A stretch of 64,000 nt of DNA from Hyaloscypha bicolor E. Taxonomy: Eukaryota > Ascomycota > Leotiomycetes > Helotiales > Hyaloscyphaceae. Under the pieces are notes generated by a model. It had not been told where the DNA came from, made no database searches, and worked only from the letters and a program-made list of their open reading frames with translations. The stretch is from NCBI RefSeq assembly GCF_002865645.1, contig NW_020194515.1, positions 620,001 to 684,000 on the forward strand. The letters run 5' to 3'. Both the position numbers and the translations under genes were made by a program. Positions 11,730 to 23,641 of the stretch are shown piece by piece (position 1 is the first letter of the stretch; every line of letters starts with the position of its first letter).

Positions 11730-13256
11730 TTAATATCGGTTTACGCTCGTTGAGCTGATCTCTGCCCTTTTCATGGGCGGTGGTGGGGGCGCAGGCTTTT
11801 TGGCCCTGCTTGGGGGCGGTGGAGGGGGTCCTTTTCTGGCGTTGGTGGCGCCGTTCAAGGTTGAATGGGTCTGTGTCCGGCTGGCTACGCTCCCCTGAGA
11901 TGTGGCGGGGCTCACGGACCGCTCTCTGTAACTTCGATCTTCCGGGCTGCCGCTATTCATCGTCGAATCGTCAGATGGATCACCAAATACATCAGGACCA
12001 TTTGTATTAATTCGGCTGGCAGGGCGAAGTTGTGCTCTGAGTGCGCCAGGGTCTGGAGGGACGGAAGCTTTGCGACCATTGACAGGCGTTGATGCACGGT
12101 AAATAGCAGTTGGGCCTTGGAATGTGGTGGATCTGCCAAAGTTTGGTCTTTGCGGGGATTCGACCTGGGGATATTCGTCATGGGTATCGAGACGAGTATC
12201 GAGCCGTGAAGAGGAGGCGACTCTGCCTTGCGACCGGATGGACGGTCGGATAGGGAGCTCTGGTTCTGGCATTGGGGTCTCCTCATAGCTGGTATATCTC
12301 TCGTTATAAGAGTGTGCTGTGTTTGAACGAGATCGAGGGTTCTGTCGTCGTTGCTCACGCGATGGAGAGGTCTGACTATTGATCGTCAGGAATGGCTGAA
12401 TCATCAAGATACCAAACTTACCCAGCAGGCCAATCTCTCTTCAGACGGAGTAGCTCATCGCGGCATCTGTCATAGTACTCCAACTCGGCATCAACGAAGG
12501 CTCCTAGGTCTGCAACACTATCTGCCTCCGCCTCCTTGATATCCTGCATCCGTCGGAGGACGTCCTCGCTGGATTCCTCATATTTGGCTTTCTGCGAACG
12601 AAGTTCCTCCTCGACTCTGAAATCCTCCCTTTTGGCTTTTTGCATCTTGGAAAGAGATGCATCGTAGGCAAGTCGGCGGTTTTCGAGCTTCTTTCGGGCA
12701 GCCTGCAAGGATTAGTGGTTGCAGAAACCTAATGCGAAACCACCTACCTGATATTCCTTCATCATGGCCAATGATCGTTCTAAAGACTCGAGCCATCCTG
12801 TAGTAGCATTTGCAACGTAGCTTTCTTGGATTCTTGCGATTCTGTCGTTTGTTCTGCCCATACCTGCCGAGGAGTCAGCGTCCCAATCCCCCACGTTTGC
12901 CGATATACGCACTTATGAGGCAGTTTCCAAATTCCGAATCAGGCTCGAAGTCCTCGCCATGGTGTATCATAGTCTGACCCAGATATCCTACTGGCAGTAT
13001 CTTCTCCTTGTCCTCGACTTCGTTGCGCTTCGAGAGAGACTTGACGTAGATGGTCATGGACTTTTGGAGCTTTTCCATACCTGCGACGGTTAGCGACTGT
13101 CCTTCTGGGAATATGCAGTGCAAACATGCCCTCATATCTGAGTTGCATCTCCATCTCCAAAGCCTTGAACTCCTCGGAAACGTTGGTCTTGGACTCCGCG
13201 CCCATCTTCTCGCCGGCCCACTGCTTGACCCTGTCGAGCTTCTTGTTGATATTCAT
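11730..13256 (-). CDS. BAR-domain protein with proline-rich tail
   Basis: Five exons (minus strand): 13256-13130, 13080-12913, 12863-12748, 12702-12422 and 12375-11730, giving 445 residues. Residues 1 to about 230 form a BAR domain, a dimeric coiled-coil banana that senses or bends membranes; conserved stretches include KLDRVKQWAGEKMG, DFEPDSEFGNCL, ATAGW-like TTGWLESLERS and KMQKAKREDFR. The remaining ~215 residues are Ser/Arg/Pro-rich and disordered, ending in two polyproline runs that could bind SH3 domains. Fungal relatives act in membrane traffic and actin or endocytic sites; that role is inferred. Introns are 49, 49, 45 and 46 bases with good branch sites. The first begins with GC instead of GT (13129), and this is the only choice that keeps the conserved EGMEKLQKSM frame. 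The start ATG is chosen because MNINKKLDR is the typical family N-terminus. Confidence 0.9.
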
Positions 13257-16002
13257 CTTTGCGAGTGCTTGATTTCGGGATGTGAATTGGTCGTGTGTCC
13301 GTCCGTGATGTGTTCTTGATGTGGAGAGAGGGGATTCGAGAAGATCGGAGGTCTTTCGAGGGGGCGGGCGGGGCTTTGTTGTTGTTATTCTCGGCTCCGT
13401 TCCAAAGAACTTCAACCCGCCCAATTTGTGAATTTATCCTGAGGACAGACCAAGCCGGGTTTCGAGATATTGACACACCGAACGAGTGGCAGAAGCGACA
13501 GTGGGGGGGGTTCGTGTCTGGAGTAAAAGGTAAGAGCAGCGCAGCGGATCAGAAACGCGTCGCCCAATGCTATTGGCAATTAAGGCCGTGGAGAGGGATA
13601 CTACTATGATCCCTGGCAGACCGAGCAAGGGAATTGGTCCCGGCGATGGCGATGGAGGGCAGCGAGCGGAGGTCGTTGACGGGACGGGCGAGGGAAGAGT
13701 CGGTTGAGGGCGCAAGATAGGCAAAATCGTGCAGAATGCAACAACAGAAGGTGGCGTGGGAGGTGCAGCCCGAGGTGCAGTCTGAGCAGTCCGTTGCGCC
13801 TGCGTTCGTTCTGCTTTTCTCGAGTCGCGGAGAACGGGGAAGTTACCGATATGTATGCGGTTGCGCCGTGCTCCAAGTGTCCCTGGAACCCTTGGCTGCG
13901 AAGGTTCACTCAGGGCAGCCGCCAAAAAAGGCACGAATGAGGCAAGCCACCAATCGACGGATAATGGCCCCTTGCCACGGCGATATCCTCGTCCATGCTT
14001 GGCAGCATGCAGCATCAGCGTGGCAGCCCCTCGGATACCCAGCGACTCGGCGAGCAACAGATTTGGCGGAGAAGAATCTCCAGTCCTCCAGTCCTCCAGA
14101 CGCCTCCCACCCTCCTCAGCATTCCCTCACCAATGGATTTTACAGCTTCTGTCTTCGTTCGCATTCTGCGCCACGAGCCCCCCAGGAACGAGACATTTTC
14201 TCTCCTGTCTTTGGCTAAACGGGCCTCTCCCATCGGCGGCCTCCCAGCCAACCCTTCTGCTCGTCTTACGCGGCAAAAAGAGCAGCGCGGAAACACGAGA
14301 CGCCTGTGGACGAGTGGCGATTTCATCAAGCGCTGATTCTCCCAGTGTAACAGGCCATGGATACACCCGTACCCGCGGATGCGATCATCTGAAGCTTGAC
14401 AGATCCCTCGTGAAACGGCCGCTCCATATATATTTAGCAGAACCGCCCAGTTTCACGCCGTCGAACACCAATCGAATGTGTGCCTGAGCTAGTTACGGAC
14501 TTTATTTTTTTTTTGGTGAGGGCGCCGTTGATCGCGCCGTCAGATTGACGCTTCTCCACTTTGCCTCTAGGATTTGGGCTCTTTCCAGGCCTGGTGATCG
14601 TTGTTTGAGTAGGTTTGACATTTGGGTTGGATTTTGAGATGTTTTGGGATGAAGATCATGCTCGAAAGGCCCGCAAGTTCCACAGCCAGGTCATCGGTCT
14701 CGAAAAGAGGTTCATGCCCGAGTCCCGTTTTTCACATGAGTGTTCTAACTGAGTTCATTCGAGAATTAACAGACGAAAATTAAGTGATATGAAAGTCCTG
14801 ATAAAGCTCGAGAGATGTCAGCATAGATGACATTGATTGGCCACCCTCACCCCCTCCCACCGCTTCATGTAATCAAAAATTCCAACTGAACAAAATGGCA
14901 ACACATATTCCATGTATCCATTCCTATCTACCCAATCGTTTTGGAATTCAAACAAAGTCCTGAAAGTTATGATGCATACTTTGCAGTACATGTTTATTCT
15001 CATCTTTCATAAACATGCGGGGCTTTTCTCTGGTACCTCGCTTGACAGGAGCATATACGTTAGACGCATAAAATCAAGTACTGTTCATAGAATTTGATCC
15101 ACATTGCATCGATGCCCCAAGAGTTCTGGACATTGAGACTATCCTGGAAGAGCGGGGTGAATCTGCGAAAGTTCAATGTTCCAAAAGATTGGTACAATGA
15201 GATTGTGCTTGAAAGCCGAGAGTGAATACTGGAAGCCAACTTTTTGCTCACATCGTGCCAGGTAATAGCAATGCTAGTGCCAGGGACAGCAACTTATTTG
15301 CAGTTCTGTGGCAGGTTCTGCTCATACTATGTGCTGAACTGTCCTGTTGCAAATGCTTGGCTTTATGAGATATATACTGGTGGTCACTGGTATTGACTGA
15401 GCGGTCACAAGGACAGAGAAAGTGACAACAAGCAAGAACACTGAGAAAGGTATGGGTCCGGACGAAATCTACCCCGGCATCATTCACATCACATCTCGGT
15501 ATATCTGATTTTGTGACAGCGGGTGACGTTCCGACAGTCCTTCCATGTACTTGCCTCTATTGTGAAAGGGTCAGAATCTGCCTAATTTATTGACAGTAGT
15601 TCGTCGGATCTCTACACCGGATGACCTCTTATTGACTTGTATAACAACCAGACGATCTCGGACTGGTCTACTGACACTCTTAGACTCTCTCGGAGCAAGA
15701 GGACATCTACGAGTCCTAGGAACTCGGCAACAAGCATAGTGGTTAACTGTGTCCTACATCATCCTCATAGCCCACAACCGGAGCACACTGTTTGCATGGA
15801 GGAATTCAGGGCAAGCTAACATATCCGACAGGAAGTGTTTTCATAAGTCACGTGATATGGGTCACAACTTTTCTCTTGCCCCTTTGGAGGTGTTGTCTTT
15901 ATCGCCAAAACAAATCAGCTATTGCTTTTAATGCCAGTTATCTCCCATCATATTTGTACCAGATAGTTTTGGATGACGACCCTCCCTTCATAGGCCCTAC
16001 CA
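13257..16002. other. intergenic, no supported gene
   Basis: The part up to about 14.5 kb is GC-rich and carries overlapping long open frames on both strands without domain resemblance; they look like composition effects. It includes the promoter of the BAR gene, with long pyrimidine and purine stretches. From 14.5 to 16.0 kb the sequence is AT-richer with nothing recognisable. Confidence 0.45.
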
Positions 16003-16513
16003 TCAAATCAACCACTTCAGCACACCCACCAAGTTCCCCTCCGTATCCCTAAACTCCCCCATCTCAGTATGGCCTCCCTCAACCCACTTCTCCTTAACCA
16101 CCTCACCATCAGCGCTTTTAGCCTTGTCCAACGTCTCCTCAACACTCTCAACTTTCATATAAAGCACCATTCCTCCATCCTTCCTTTCAGCATCATCAGA
16201 CTTGCCAATTCCGCCCTAAACCTCTTCTCATCAACATCATCTCCCAATGAAACTCGCCATCAAGAAAGTGAATATGAGGAATCTAGCTTACCATCAAAGT
16301 CGGCGCACCAGGAATCGTAAAAACAGCAAGCTTGTTAACGGCATATCCTTCCTTCGAGTGATCGTGAAACTTCCAGCCAAAGACCTCTTGATAGAACTTC
16401 TGGGCTCGCGGGACATCAGAGGCGGGGATGCGGATCCAGGCTGGTGAGCCGATTGCAGGCTGTTGGTGGGTTGATTGCGCTGTTTGGGTTGAGGTTGATT
16501 CGGAGGTGGACAT
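16003..16513 (-). CDS. glyoxalase / VOC-fold protein, two exons
   Basis: Exons 16513-16292 and 16215-16003 encode 144 residues. The N-terminus is Ser/Thr/Gln-rich, then a VOC half-domain begins at AWIRIPASDVPRAQKFYQEV and continues with GWKF; the second exon contains MVLYMKVESVEETL and ends with FRDTEGNLVGVLKWL, the usual final strand of this family. The family binds a divalent metal and acts on small molecules, or has lost catalysis; substrate unknown. The 76-base intron (16291-16216) has GTAAGC and TTTAG ends, and splicing joins PTLM to GGIGKSD as expected. The start at MSTSES is chosen over an upstream in-frame ATG because the upstream residues look like translated leader. Confidence 0.82.
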
Positions 16514-17658
16514 CTTGTTGGCGGTGAGAAACTGTTGATCTTGGTGTGTTGTGATTTTAGGGAAAGAGGGGTTGGTAAAAGCAGAGTTGAAAGTGACGTC
16601 GAAACTTTGGTGGTGAAAGATCTGCAGGTTCCCGAGGAGGGGATTTCGCTTCAGGGTTCTCCGCAATGTTGATGTGGCTTGATGTTTCTCCGAGCTGACG
16701 GAAAAAGCAATAATGCAGAATATTTACTCTTCCAAAGATCTTCCACAACGGCGAGTGGACATTATCTCCAAGAAAGTACAATTGTTGTGGAAGTGACCGT
16801 CAACTTGAGTGACACAAGCTGAGAAGTATTGTATGCTAGGAACCCTTGCTACTTATGCTACTTATGATCTTCAAGTATCTAGAAGTATCAACTCAACACA
16901 AAGGAAGAAGGTTCTTTCCAATGTTCCAATACTTCCGTCTCGTCTCTTTCAACATCTCAGACACTTTCCTTCACTTCCGTAACCCAGGTCCTCGGCAGTT
17001 CCGCAAGACCCATTCTGGTGAATATGTCATTCTTTCGGACATCAAATTGCTTTCCATCTCCTCCTCGCTCTCGAAATGAATACACGCCGAGAACTCGTAA
17101 CTTCGATTCTCCATCTCGTGGCTGTTCATCCTCTCTAAACTCCGACTTGCTTCTGGATCTCTTTCCCCTCAACGGACCCCTCGATTCGACTGCATTGCTT
17201 TGGACACTTCATATCTGGGCATAGAAACTGTTCTCTCCTCAAAAGATTCTCGACAGACCGGAGACGTTCACCTTCTCGCCAGAAACTACGTGTCAAGGAC
17301 CGTCTTCGATCTTTCTAGAACATACTTGTTGCTCTCGAAACCCTTCTCAACAAAGACCTGCTTCGGCGCTTCCCGAACATCCTCACTGCTCTCGAGCCAC
17401 TTCTTGATAAAATCTGTCATTTTCTCCATAGCCCTTGCACCGCGAACCTTAAGGAAGCCAAACCTACTCGAGACCTTCCTAGCCAGTCCTTCAATATCAC
17501 AACTTCGTCCTAAGATCGGATCCGAAATTCCAACAAGGGGGGCCTGAAGAAGTATTGCAGCATACAACCTCATTCCAAGATCGACCACCAAGCGCCTAGG
17601 TACAATACATGCCCTAGATTTCCAAATAAATCTGTTAACCACATTTCAAGATCTCCCG

Positions 17659-18231
17659 ATGCCGCGAATCTCGGGAAAGTCTGTCAAAACACTCTCCAAG
17701 ATGCCTACCACCCAAAATCAAATCGCCAGAAAGCGTGGCCGAAGTGACGGACAGCTTCTAACACCATCTTCAGTAAAGAAGCAACGCGTCCTCTCCCCCC
17801 TCCGCAACGCCGACCAGGAAGAAGATTCACGAACTCGCGAGAAGATCATCGTTTCCCTCCGTGCCGAACTCGCTGAAGCCAGATCCGAAGCCCGCGACGC
17901 AGCAGAGTTCAAGCAGCAGCGCAATTTCGCCGTTCACATCGCTGCTTCCCTCAACAACCTTCAAGGCGAGATGCTGGAAGCTTGGCACGGTGACATCCAG
18001 AGGTTGGCGGGAACGAGAGGTTTCAAAAAGGTGATTAATGATTTCAATGTGATGGAGGATCGCGCGGTGGCTATCGAGGAGTTGTGCAAGGATTTCCCGA
18101 AGCTAGATAGAAGTTTGAGGGCTAATGTGGGGGCGCTCGAGGTGGATGCTATTAAGGGACAGGTTGAGGACTTTGAGGTTGTGATGATGGAGAAGGTGGA
18201 TGATTTTACGGATGACTGCGTTTCGGACTAG
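17659..18231 (+). CDS. hypothetical basic/coiled-coil protein
   Basis: A single open frame of 190 residues. The N-terminal 60 residues are basic and Ser-rich with a likely nuclear localisation signal (ARKRGRSDG and VKKQRV). Residues about 60-110 (REKIIVSLRAELAEARSEAR) are heptad-like and likely coiled coil; the C-terminal half is acidic and helical. I do not recognise the family. An alternative start lies at 17701 (MPTTQNQ). The frame shows codon regularity and no intron signal, so I think it is a real gene, perhaps nuclear, but no function can be given. Confidence 0.55.
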   Translation: MPRISGKSVKTLSKMPTTQNQIARKRGRSDGQLLTPSSVKKQRVLSPLRNADQEEDSRTREKIIVSLRAELAEARSEARDAAEFKQQRNFAVHIAASLNNLQGEMLEAWHGDIQRLAGTRGFKKVINDFNVMEDRAVAIEELCKDFPKLDRSLRANVGALEVDAIKGQVEDFEVVMMEKVDDFTDDCVSD

Positions 18232-18731
18232 AGGTCGTACACTGCTTGATTCTCGACAGAGCGCTATACACTGAGAATAAAGAAATCTGGTAGCGGGTTG
18301 TCTTCGGCCGAGTTCAACAGACTTGGTAGTAGAGTGGTTTGGCAGGGGATTTTCTCCTTTCATTGATTTCCCAAGAATAATTGGCGTTAGCGAGAAGTTT
18401 TCGGCGATTTCCTATTTCGGTTTTTTCAAGGGGCGACTTCCTCTTTGAGCGTTCCGTAGAGATTTCACGATAGGTCCGATGCTTTGCCTTCCTTCTTTTT
18501 TGTTGCGGGAGGGTGGCGGTGGTGGATATAACTGCTCTTTCCCCTTTCTGTTGCTGATATTCCTGGTTAAAGAGAATAGACCCGTAATTTCAACAAGCCC
18601 CTTCAACTTTCCTTCTTCCATCTTTCTTAATCTCAATAAAATCCCCTGAACTGCACGCGAATGCCGCCCACTTCGAAAAGTAATTATGATGGACTAGGGT
18701 CAGAAATCCGGAGCTATTATGGCAACTCTCA

Positions 18732-20797
18732 TCAATCATCCTCCGCAGCCGTTACAGGGAGATGTGGTGGAGGTGATGGTTTCTTTGGGTGGCTGCCCGA
18801 GGAGCCTCCTCCCCCAACATCAAAACCATCCCAGACAAACCCTCCATCAGGGGCAGATGGAATCGCGGTGCCAGGACCGCCATAACTCTGAGGTTCATAA
18901 TAACCCGCGCTATAACTCTTCTGAGGTTCATAATAATTCGCGCTACAACTCTGAGGTTCACTATAACCCGCACTATAACTCTTCTGAGGTTCATAATAAC
19001 TCGCGCTACAACTCTGAGGTTCATAATAACTCGCGCTACAACTCTGAGGTTCATAATAACTCGCGCTACAACTCTGAGGTTCACTATAACCCGCGCTATA
19101 ACTCTTCTGAGGTTCACTATAACCCGCGCCATAACTCTGAGGTTCATCATCATAACCCACGCCATAACTCTGAGGTTTATTATAACCCACGCCATACTTT
19201 GGGTTGTTCAGCTTTGACAACCCTTCACTCCGTGCATAACTCGCCGAGTAGTATCCACTCGGTTCATAATCCTCGATTCTAGACTTCTGTCCTCCTGGCG
19301 GCCGCACTGCATTCTGCGTTCCCGCGAAGTCCTGGGCCCACGAAGATCCCGTCATCGAGGTGGTGTATTTCGATTTTGCTGCAGTCGAGATAACGGTCTC
19401 TGTCGTGGACCACGCTGGCTTGATTTGTGTGGAGGCCATGGGTTGCACTGCTGACGGCGGCAAACCCATATCATCAAAGCCCTGAATGAGCGACGGCTGT
19501 ACCTGGATCCTATCCAGCTTCCCAAGACCAGGCAGACTATGATCCGCTGGAACAAATGCCGGTCCTCCTGCTCCCTTGGGGTTATGATGTTTACGAGTCA
19601 CTATCGAAGTCACAGCGACACTCGACAACACACTCGAAAGCAACAGTGCAGCGAAGTACCCCGCGGACAACGTCGAGGAGGGCCATGGATTTTGATTCTC
19701 GCTCTCCTGCACACTTTCCTGGCTGGAATTCAGTCCAAATTCGGCCCTAGAGGTTTTGTCTTCCAAAAATGATTTTAGTGCAAGCATGAGTTGCTTCTGG
19801 TCTTTCATCGCCGACTCCAGTTCATCTGCTCTGCTTTCCAACACTTCGGAAAGCTTATCCACGCGTGTGTGGTCAGTCCTCGAAGCATCTAGTTGCTCAA
19901 TATGGCGTTCGCTGGCAGCAGAATCTGGGCCTTTGACTTTGTCGAGCACCGATTGTACACCTGTGATACTTTCCTCTAGTTGAGTGCGCAGTGTCGTGAC
20001 AATTTGCAGCTGCTCGTCTTGTTTGACATTATGTTCATCGGCGGCGAGTTTCAGCTCACGGATCTGTTTGTCCAGCTCGGTTGTAATGCCAAGTGTGATA
20101 GCTTCCACCAACTGTGCACACTGTGCGGGTTGTAGGAGTTGCCCTGGAAGCACTTCGAGAGATTGTCTGAATATTCGGTCAGTAAAGATGGTCTGTTGGT
20201 CTTTGCACGCTCAACCACAGACTCCATTCAGAATCACAAGGTTCTAAAAATTGTCTTGCTAGCATCGAAACTTCCAAGGAAGACTCAAGCGTTGGGTTGG
20301 GGCCTCGCAAGAAGCTAAAAGCAAGAGCAGGAACAGCATCATCGGAAAACTTACATGACGTGTAGTGAGAGAAGAGAATTGATCGCTTGCAGGGGGTTTT
20401 CCGTCTGCCGACGCAGTTTTTCCACCTTTCCCGAGATATCTTTCAATGTATACTGAATTGTTCTCCGAGCCTTCGCAACTTTCGACCTGCTCGACGATGC
20501 CCCCAAAGACGGTTCGTACTTATCCAAGAATGTTCTGAACTCCTGCCAAGGCTCGCGGATGTCTTGAAGTAGTTTCGAGATGTCCTGCAGCAGGTCGTTA
20601 CTTTGGGGAGAGCTTGTGCTGCTCGCGAATCTTTCCAGGTGATCAAAGGTTGACTTGAGGCTATTGAGGAACGATAGCTCGGACGCGTATTTTGATGAAG
20701 CGCCACCCGCTTCTTTGAAAGCTTTTACGGTTTCGATAAGGATTTGGCCTCCAGCAATGAAGTCACCGACAGAGAATCCGAAGACTGGGGCAACCAT
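18732..20797 (-). CDS. STAND-type N-terminal-domain protein with membrane segment and Tyr/Ser/Gln-rich tandem repeats
   Basis: Two exons, 20797-20355 and 20166-18732 (188-base intron), encode 625 residues. Residues 1-150 (FGFSVGDFIAGGQILIETV... then LDKYEPSLGASSSRSKVAKARRT) resemble the fungal N-terminal helical domain found on STAND/NLR-like proteins and many HET-locus proteins. A predicted coiled coil follows (about 170-290), then one hydrophobic segment YFAALLLSSVLSSVAVTSIV (about 318-337), then a disordered region. Residues about 478-577 are roughly ten imperfect copies of a 9-12 residue unit such as GYSEPQSCSA / SYYEPQKSYS, a low-complexity, prion-like composition. The protein is transcribed divergently from the HET gene at 21343, about 550 bases away. 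I infer a role in non-self recognition or regulated cell death; an unrelated membrane or cell-surface role is possible. Confidence 0.75.
18880..19200. repeat. in-frame minisatellite inside the STAND-N-like gene
   Basis: About ten tandem copies of 27-36 base units, recognisable by repeated CTCTGAGGTTCAnnATAA and ACTCnnCTGAGG. Units differ by multiples of three, so copy-number changes would keep the reading frame. Several neighbouring units near 19000-19080 are identical, indicating recent duplication. Confidence 0.85.
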
Positions 20798-21342
20798 TTT
20801 GGATTGACGGGGGCCACAAGACGAAAGGAAGGGGACCTGGAGAAATACCCATCAAGTCGAGGTGCAGGACGAGGCTCCAGTGCCGCCCAGCTTCCGTTTT
20901 GTTTCGGGTTTGTGGCGGCGGCTGAGTCGTTCAGAGCCTGGAATTACGAGGCTTCGAGAACAGTGGCAGAGGAGGCTGAGCCACGTAAGAGAATCACTAC
21001 AGCCAACCTCGAACCGTGAGCCCACGACAGCTGCTTTGAACTCTTGTCTCCATTTCGCTTGTATATTCGAATGGACTGCAGCGAACTTGTGGGTCGGGGG
21101 TCCGCTTTGCTCATTCTCCACACCTGAATTGGCCTTTTTTCCCTTCAAGAGCGTCTTTTCGACACCTATGCTCACCCCGGCCTCGCACTATTAGGCTGCT
21201 TTATCTGCTTCGCTATTAGTCCAATACTTTGGATCCTGGCCGCATTTTTCTTGTTAGTCTTGTTCTGGGTCACCGGTTTGGCTATCGGTTGGGTCATCAG
21301 TTGGGCTCTTAGTGTTCCTAGCTACCTACGTAACAGCTGCAC
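20798..21342. promoter_or_regulatory. shared divergent promoter region of the STAND-N-like and HET genes
   Basis: This ~550-base gap separates two divergently transcribed coding sequences and must hold both promoters. No specific binding site can be named by eye. The open frames inside it have no resemblance to proteins I know. Confidence 0.4.
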
Positions 21343-23641
21343 ATGTTTCTGGGAGAAGTGGACTCTTGCGCCTCGACGTTCGGCTGGAGATCACTTAGCG
21401 GCCTTTCGGACCCTAAAACCCCTGTACTATCAGAAGTTGGATGCTCTCATGACTGCCAGACGACGAGCAAACTCTGTCAAGAGTGCTATAATATTATCGA
21501 ACGGTCCCGTCTAATATCTGGATCCTTTTGCCTCTTTACGAGGCGTGTTGAATGGTTTAAATGGGTCGTTTCAGTTCAGTGCTCGGATTTTCGTACGTCG
21601 AGGAGGTCATGTCAGCTTTGCCATGTGTTGTGGTATTCGTTGGATGAGCAGGAGAGACTTAAACTAGCCGGTCCTTATACGGCGCAGCGACAGCTTCCTG
21701 ACGCGTACCGGTGGTTATGGCTATCAATACGGAAGGAGCAGAGTGGCCGCTGTTACATATCACTCTCTGATGGTGATGCTTCACGACTTGAAGATCGCCG
21801 TAATCTCTGCGAGGCATTGGAAATCAGGGAAGGTTTGTTTTCGCCCTCTGATTCTCGTTCTTGGAATGCTTACTTCTTCAGAACAACTGAACGGTCAATC
21901 CCCATCTATACATGTTCCTACTTGGACTGGCGATTGTATCGAACTTGCAAAAACTTGGATGACCGACTGCGAAGTGGGACACAAATCGTATTGTTCTAAA
22001 ACTGTGTTGAAACCCTCCAAGTCGTACCTGCCAACAATTCCTCTCTATGTTGGGGACAAGGTATCAGGTGAGCTTCGTCTAGAAGAGACTCATTCCCCGG
22101 GGTTTGATCTTCTCGATTTCAAATACCTCGCGCTCAGCTATTGCCGGAACGAAAACAAGCTACCTATGACACAAAAATTGACCCTAGACAAGAAAGACGA
22201 ATGGAAGTCCTAGATCAACGAGAAGGAGCTCCCGCTCACTTTCCAACACGCCATCCACCTCACTCGTCAGCTCGACCTCAACTACTTTTGGGTTGACGTC
22301 CTCTGCATTGTTCAAGATTGTCCCGAGGAGAAGAAGCGTGAGCCAGACAGCATGGGCAAAGTGTTTGTGAACGCGCACTGCACAATTGCATCCTCCGAGG
22401 ATGCGAATGGTGGCTGTTTTACTAAACGGAATTCTTCTCTGCTAGATTTTCCCTGCTGTCTGCAATTTTCAAAGAACAATGCTTTGACAGTTCGGGCACA
22501 GGGGCAAACCCACAATCTCAAGTCTTTCACGAACGAGGTCGATGAAAAGAACTTGAGCTGGCAGAGCTGGGGCTTTCAAGAACGGCTCCTTTCGCGACGA
22601 ATCATCCATTTCGGGCCCAAATTTCTGTTCTTCGAATGCAACACACATATCGCCTCACAAGGGACGAATGCTAGCCAACCCTTTCGAGAGAAGCAGTGGC
22701 TCTGTCACAGGAGAAAACCTCGCCTCCTAAACCACGCTTTCCAGACAATCTTTAATCCGGCCAACGGGTATCGTAATTCTCTCCACCAACTTCGAGCCAA
22801 CAGAGAGAAGACACTCAGCGCAGGGTGGGAGATCTACCTTCATGGCCGCTGGGCGGAACTAGTCATCCCATTCACCAGATGCAAAATCACAGAGCCTTCA
22901 GATCGTACAAATGCCCTTCTAGGTCTCGCTCAAGCAATCCAGGATGGGGATAAGGAACTGAGATACATGCACGATCTATGGCGCCGCTATTTACTCTTCG
23001 ACCCATTATGGTTCATCGAATCTGGACAGACGAACAAGCAATCAGAGCACCGTACGCGGTCTTGGTCATGGCAGTCTGTCCACGGTGAGGTTGGAAGACG
23101 ACTAATGTCAGATGACGATAACAAACGTGGGAAGGAGCGCACTTGGAGTAAAGTTGCTGAGCTTGTGACCGGCATAGACGGCGAAGATTCTGCGACATCT
23201 GAGGCCAGGGTGGAGGACAATCTAATTTTGAAATGCCCCCTTTACCACTGTACAAACATCTTCCCGGGTGGAAACCAGCAGTTCATCTTACAGCTTCAAA
23301 CGCCAGAGGGGAGGGTGGAAGCGAGTTTTGCGCCTGATATCTTGGACTTTGACCCGGAGAATTTGTTTGGAGCTGAGCTTATCCGGGAAGTGATGTATGA
23401 GGATTCAAAATCGAAAAAGAAGCAGAAGGACAAGAAGGAGATTGAGGAGATTTGGAGTAATGGGATTGTTTTGAAGAGGAATTTTGCGGTGGACGGAGAG
23501 GGTGCAAAGGTTACATATGAGAGGGTTGGGCGCTTTTGGATAGAGTGGCCGCTGGTTAGGGATGAGGGGGATCCAAGGGCGGGCAATGTTGCGAGCATGA
23601 TTCTGAACAGAATGAAAGGGCATATCGTGAAGATTGAATGA
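21343..23641 (+). pseudogene. HET-domain (heterokaryon incompatibility) protein with one in-frame TAG
   Basis: Two exons, 21343-21832 and 21882-23641, joined by a 49-base intron (GTTTGT..TTCAG). With the TAG at 22211-22213 (position 274) read through, they give 749 residues. The N-terminal third has the Cys-rich leader common in these proteins (LCQECYNIIERSRLI, SCQLCHVLW). The HET core follows: DFKYLALSYC, ELPLTFQHAIHLTRQL, FWVDVLCIVQD and FVNAHCTIASSEDA, then WGFQERLLSRRIIHFG. The usual YCWG is changed to YCRN here. The HET domain is a TIR-like fold that triggers cell death on non-self recognition in known systems. The stop sits inside the HET domain between EWKS and INEKELP, and everything after it remains open for 475 codons. 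No plausible intron removes it without deleting the core. The start is uncertain; 21343 is the first ATG of the frame. Confidence 0.75.

Noticed and set aside
13434..14487. Long overlapping open frames on both strands (up to 210 codons)
   Set aside because: GC-rich composition lowers stop frequency; the translations are Pro/Arg/Ser-rich on both strands, have no family resemblance and no splice support.
22060..22213. Intron from CAG|GTGAGC to CCTAG that would remove the TAG in the HET gene
   Set aside because: It would delete the core HET segment DFKYLALSYC, which is clearly coding.
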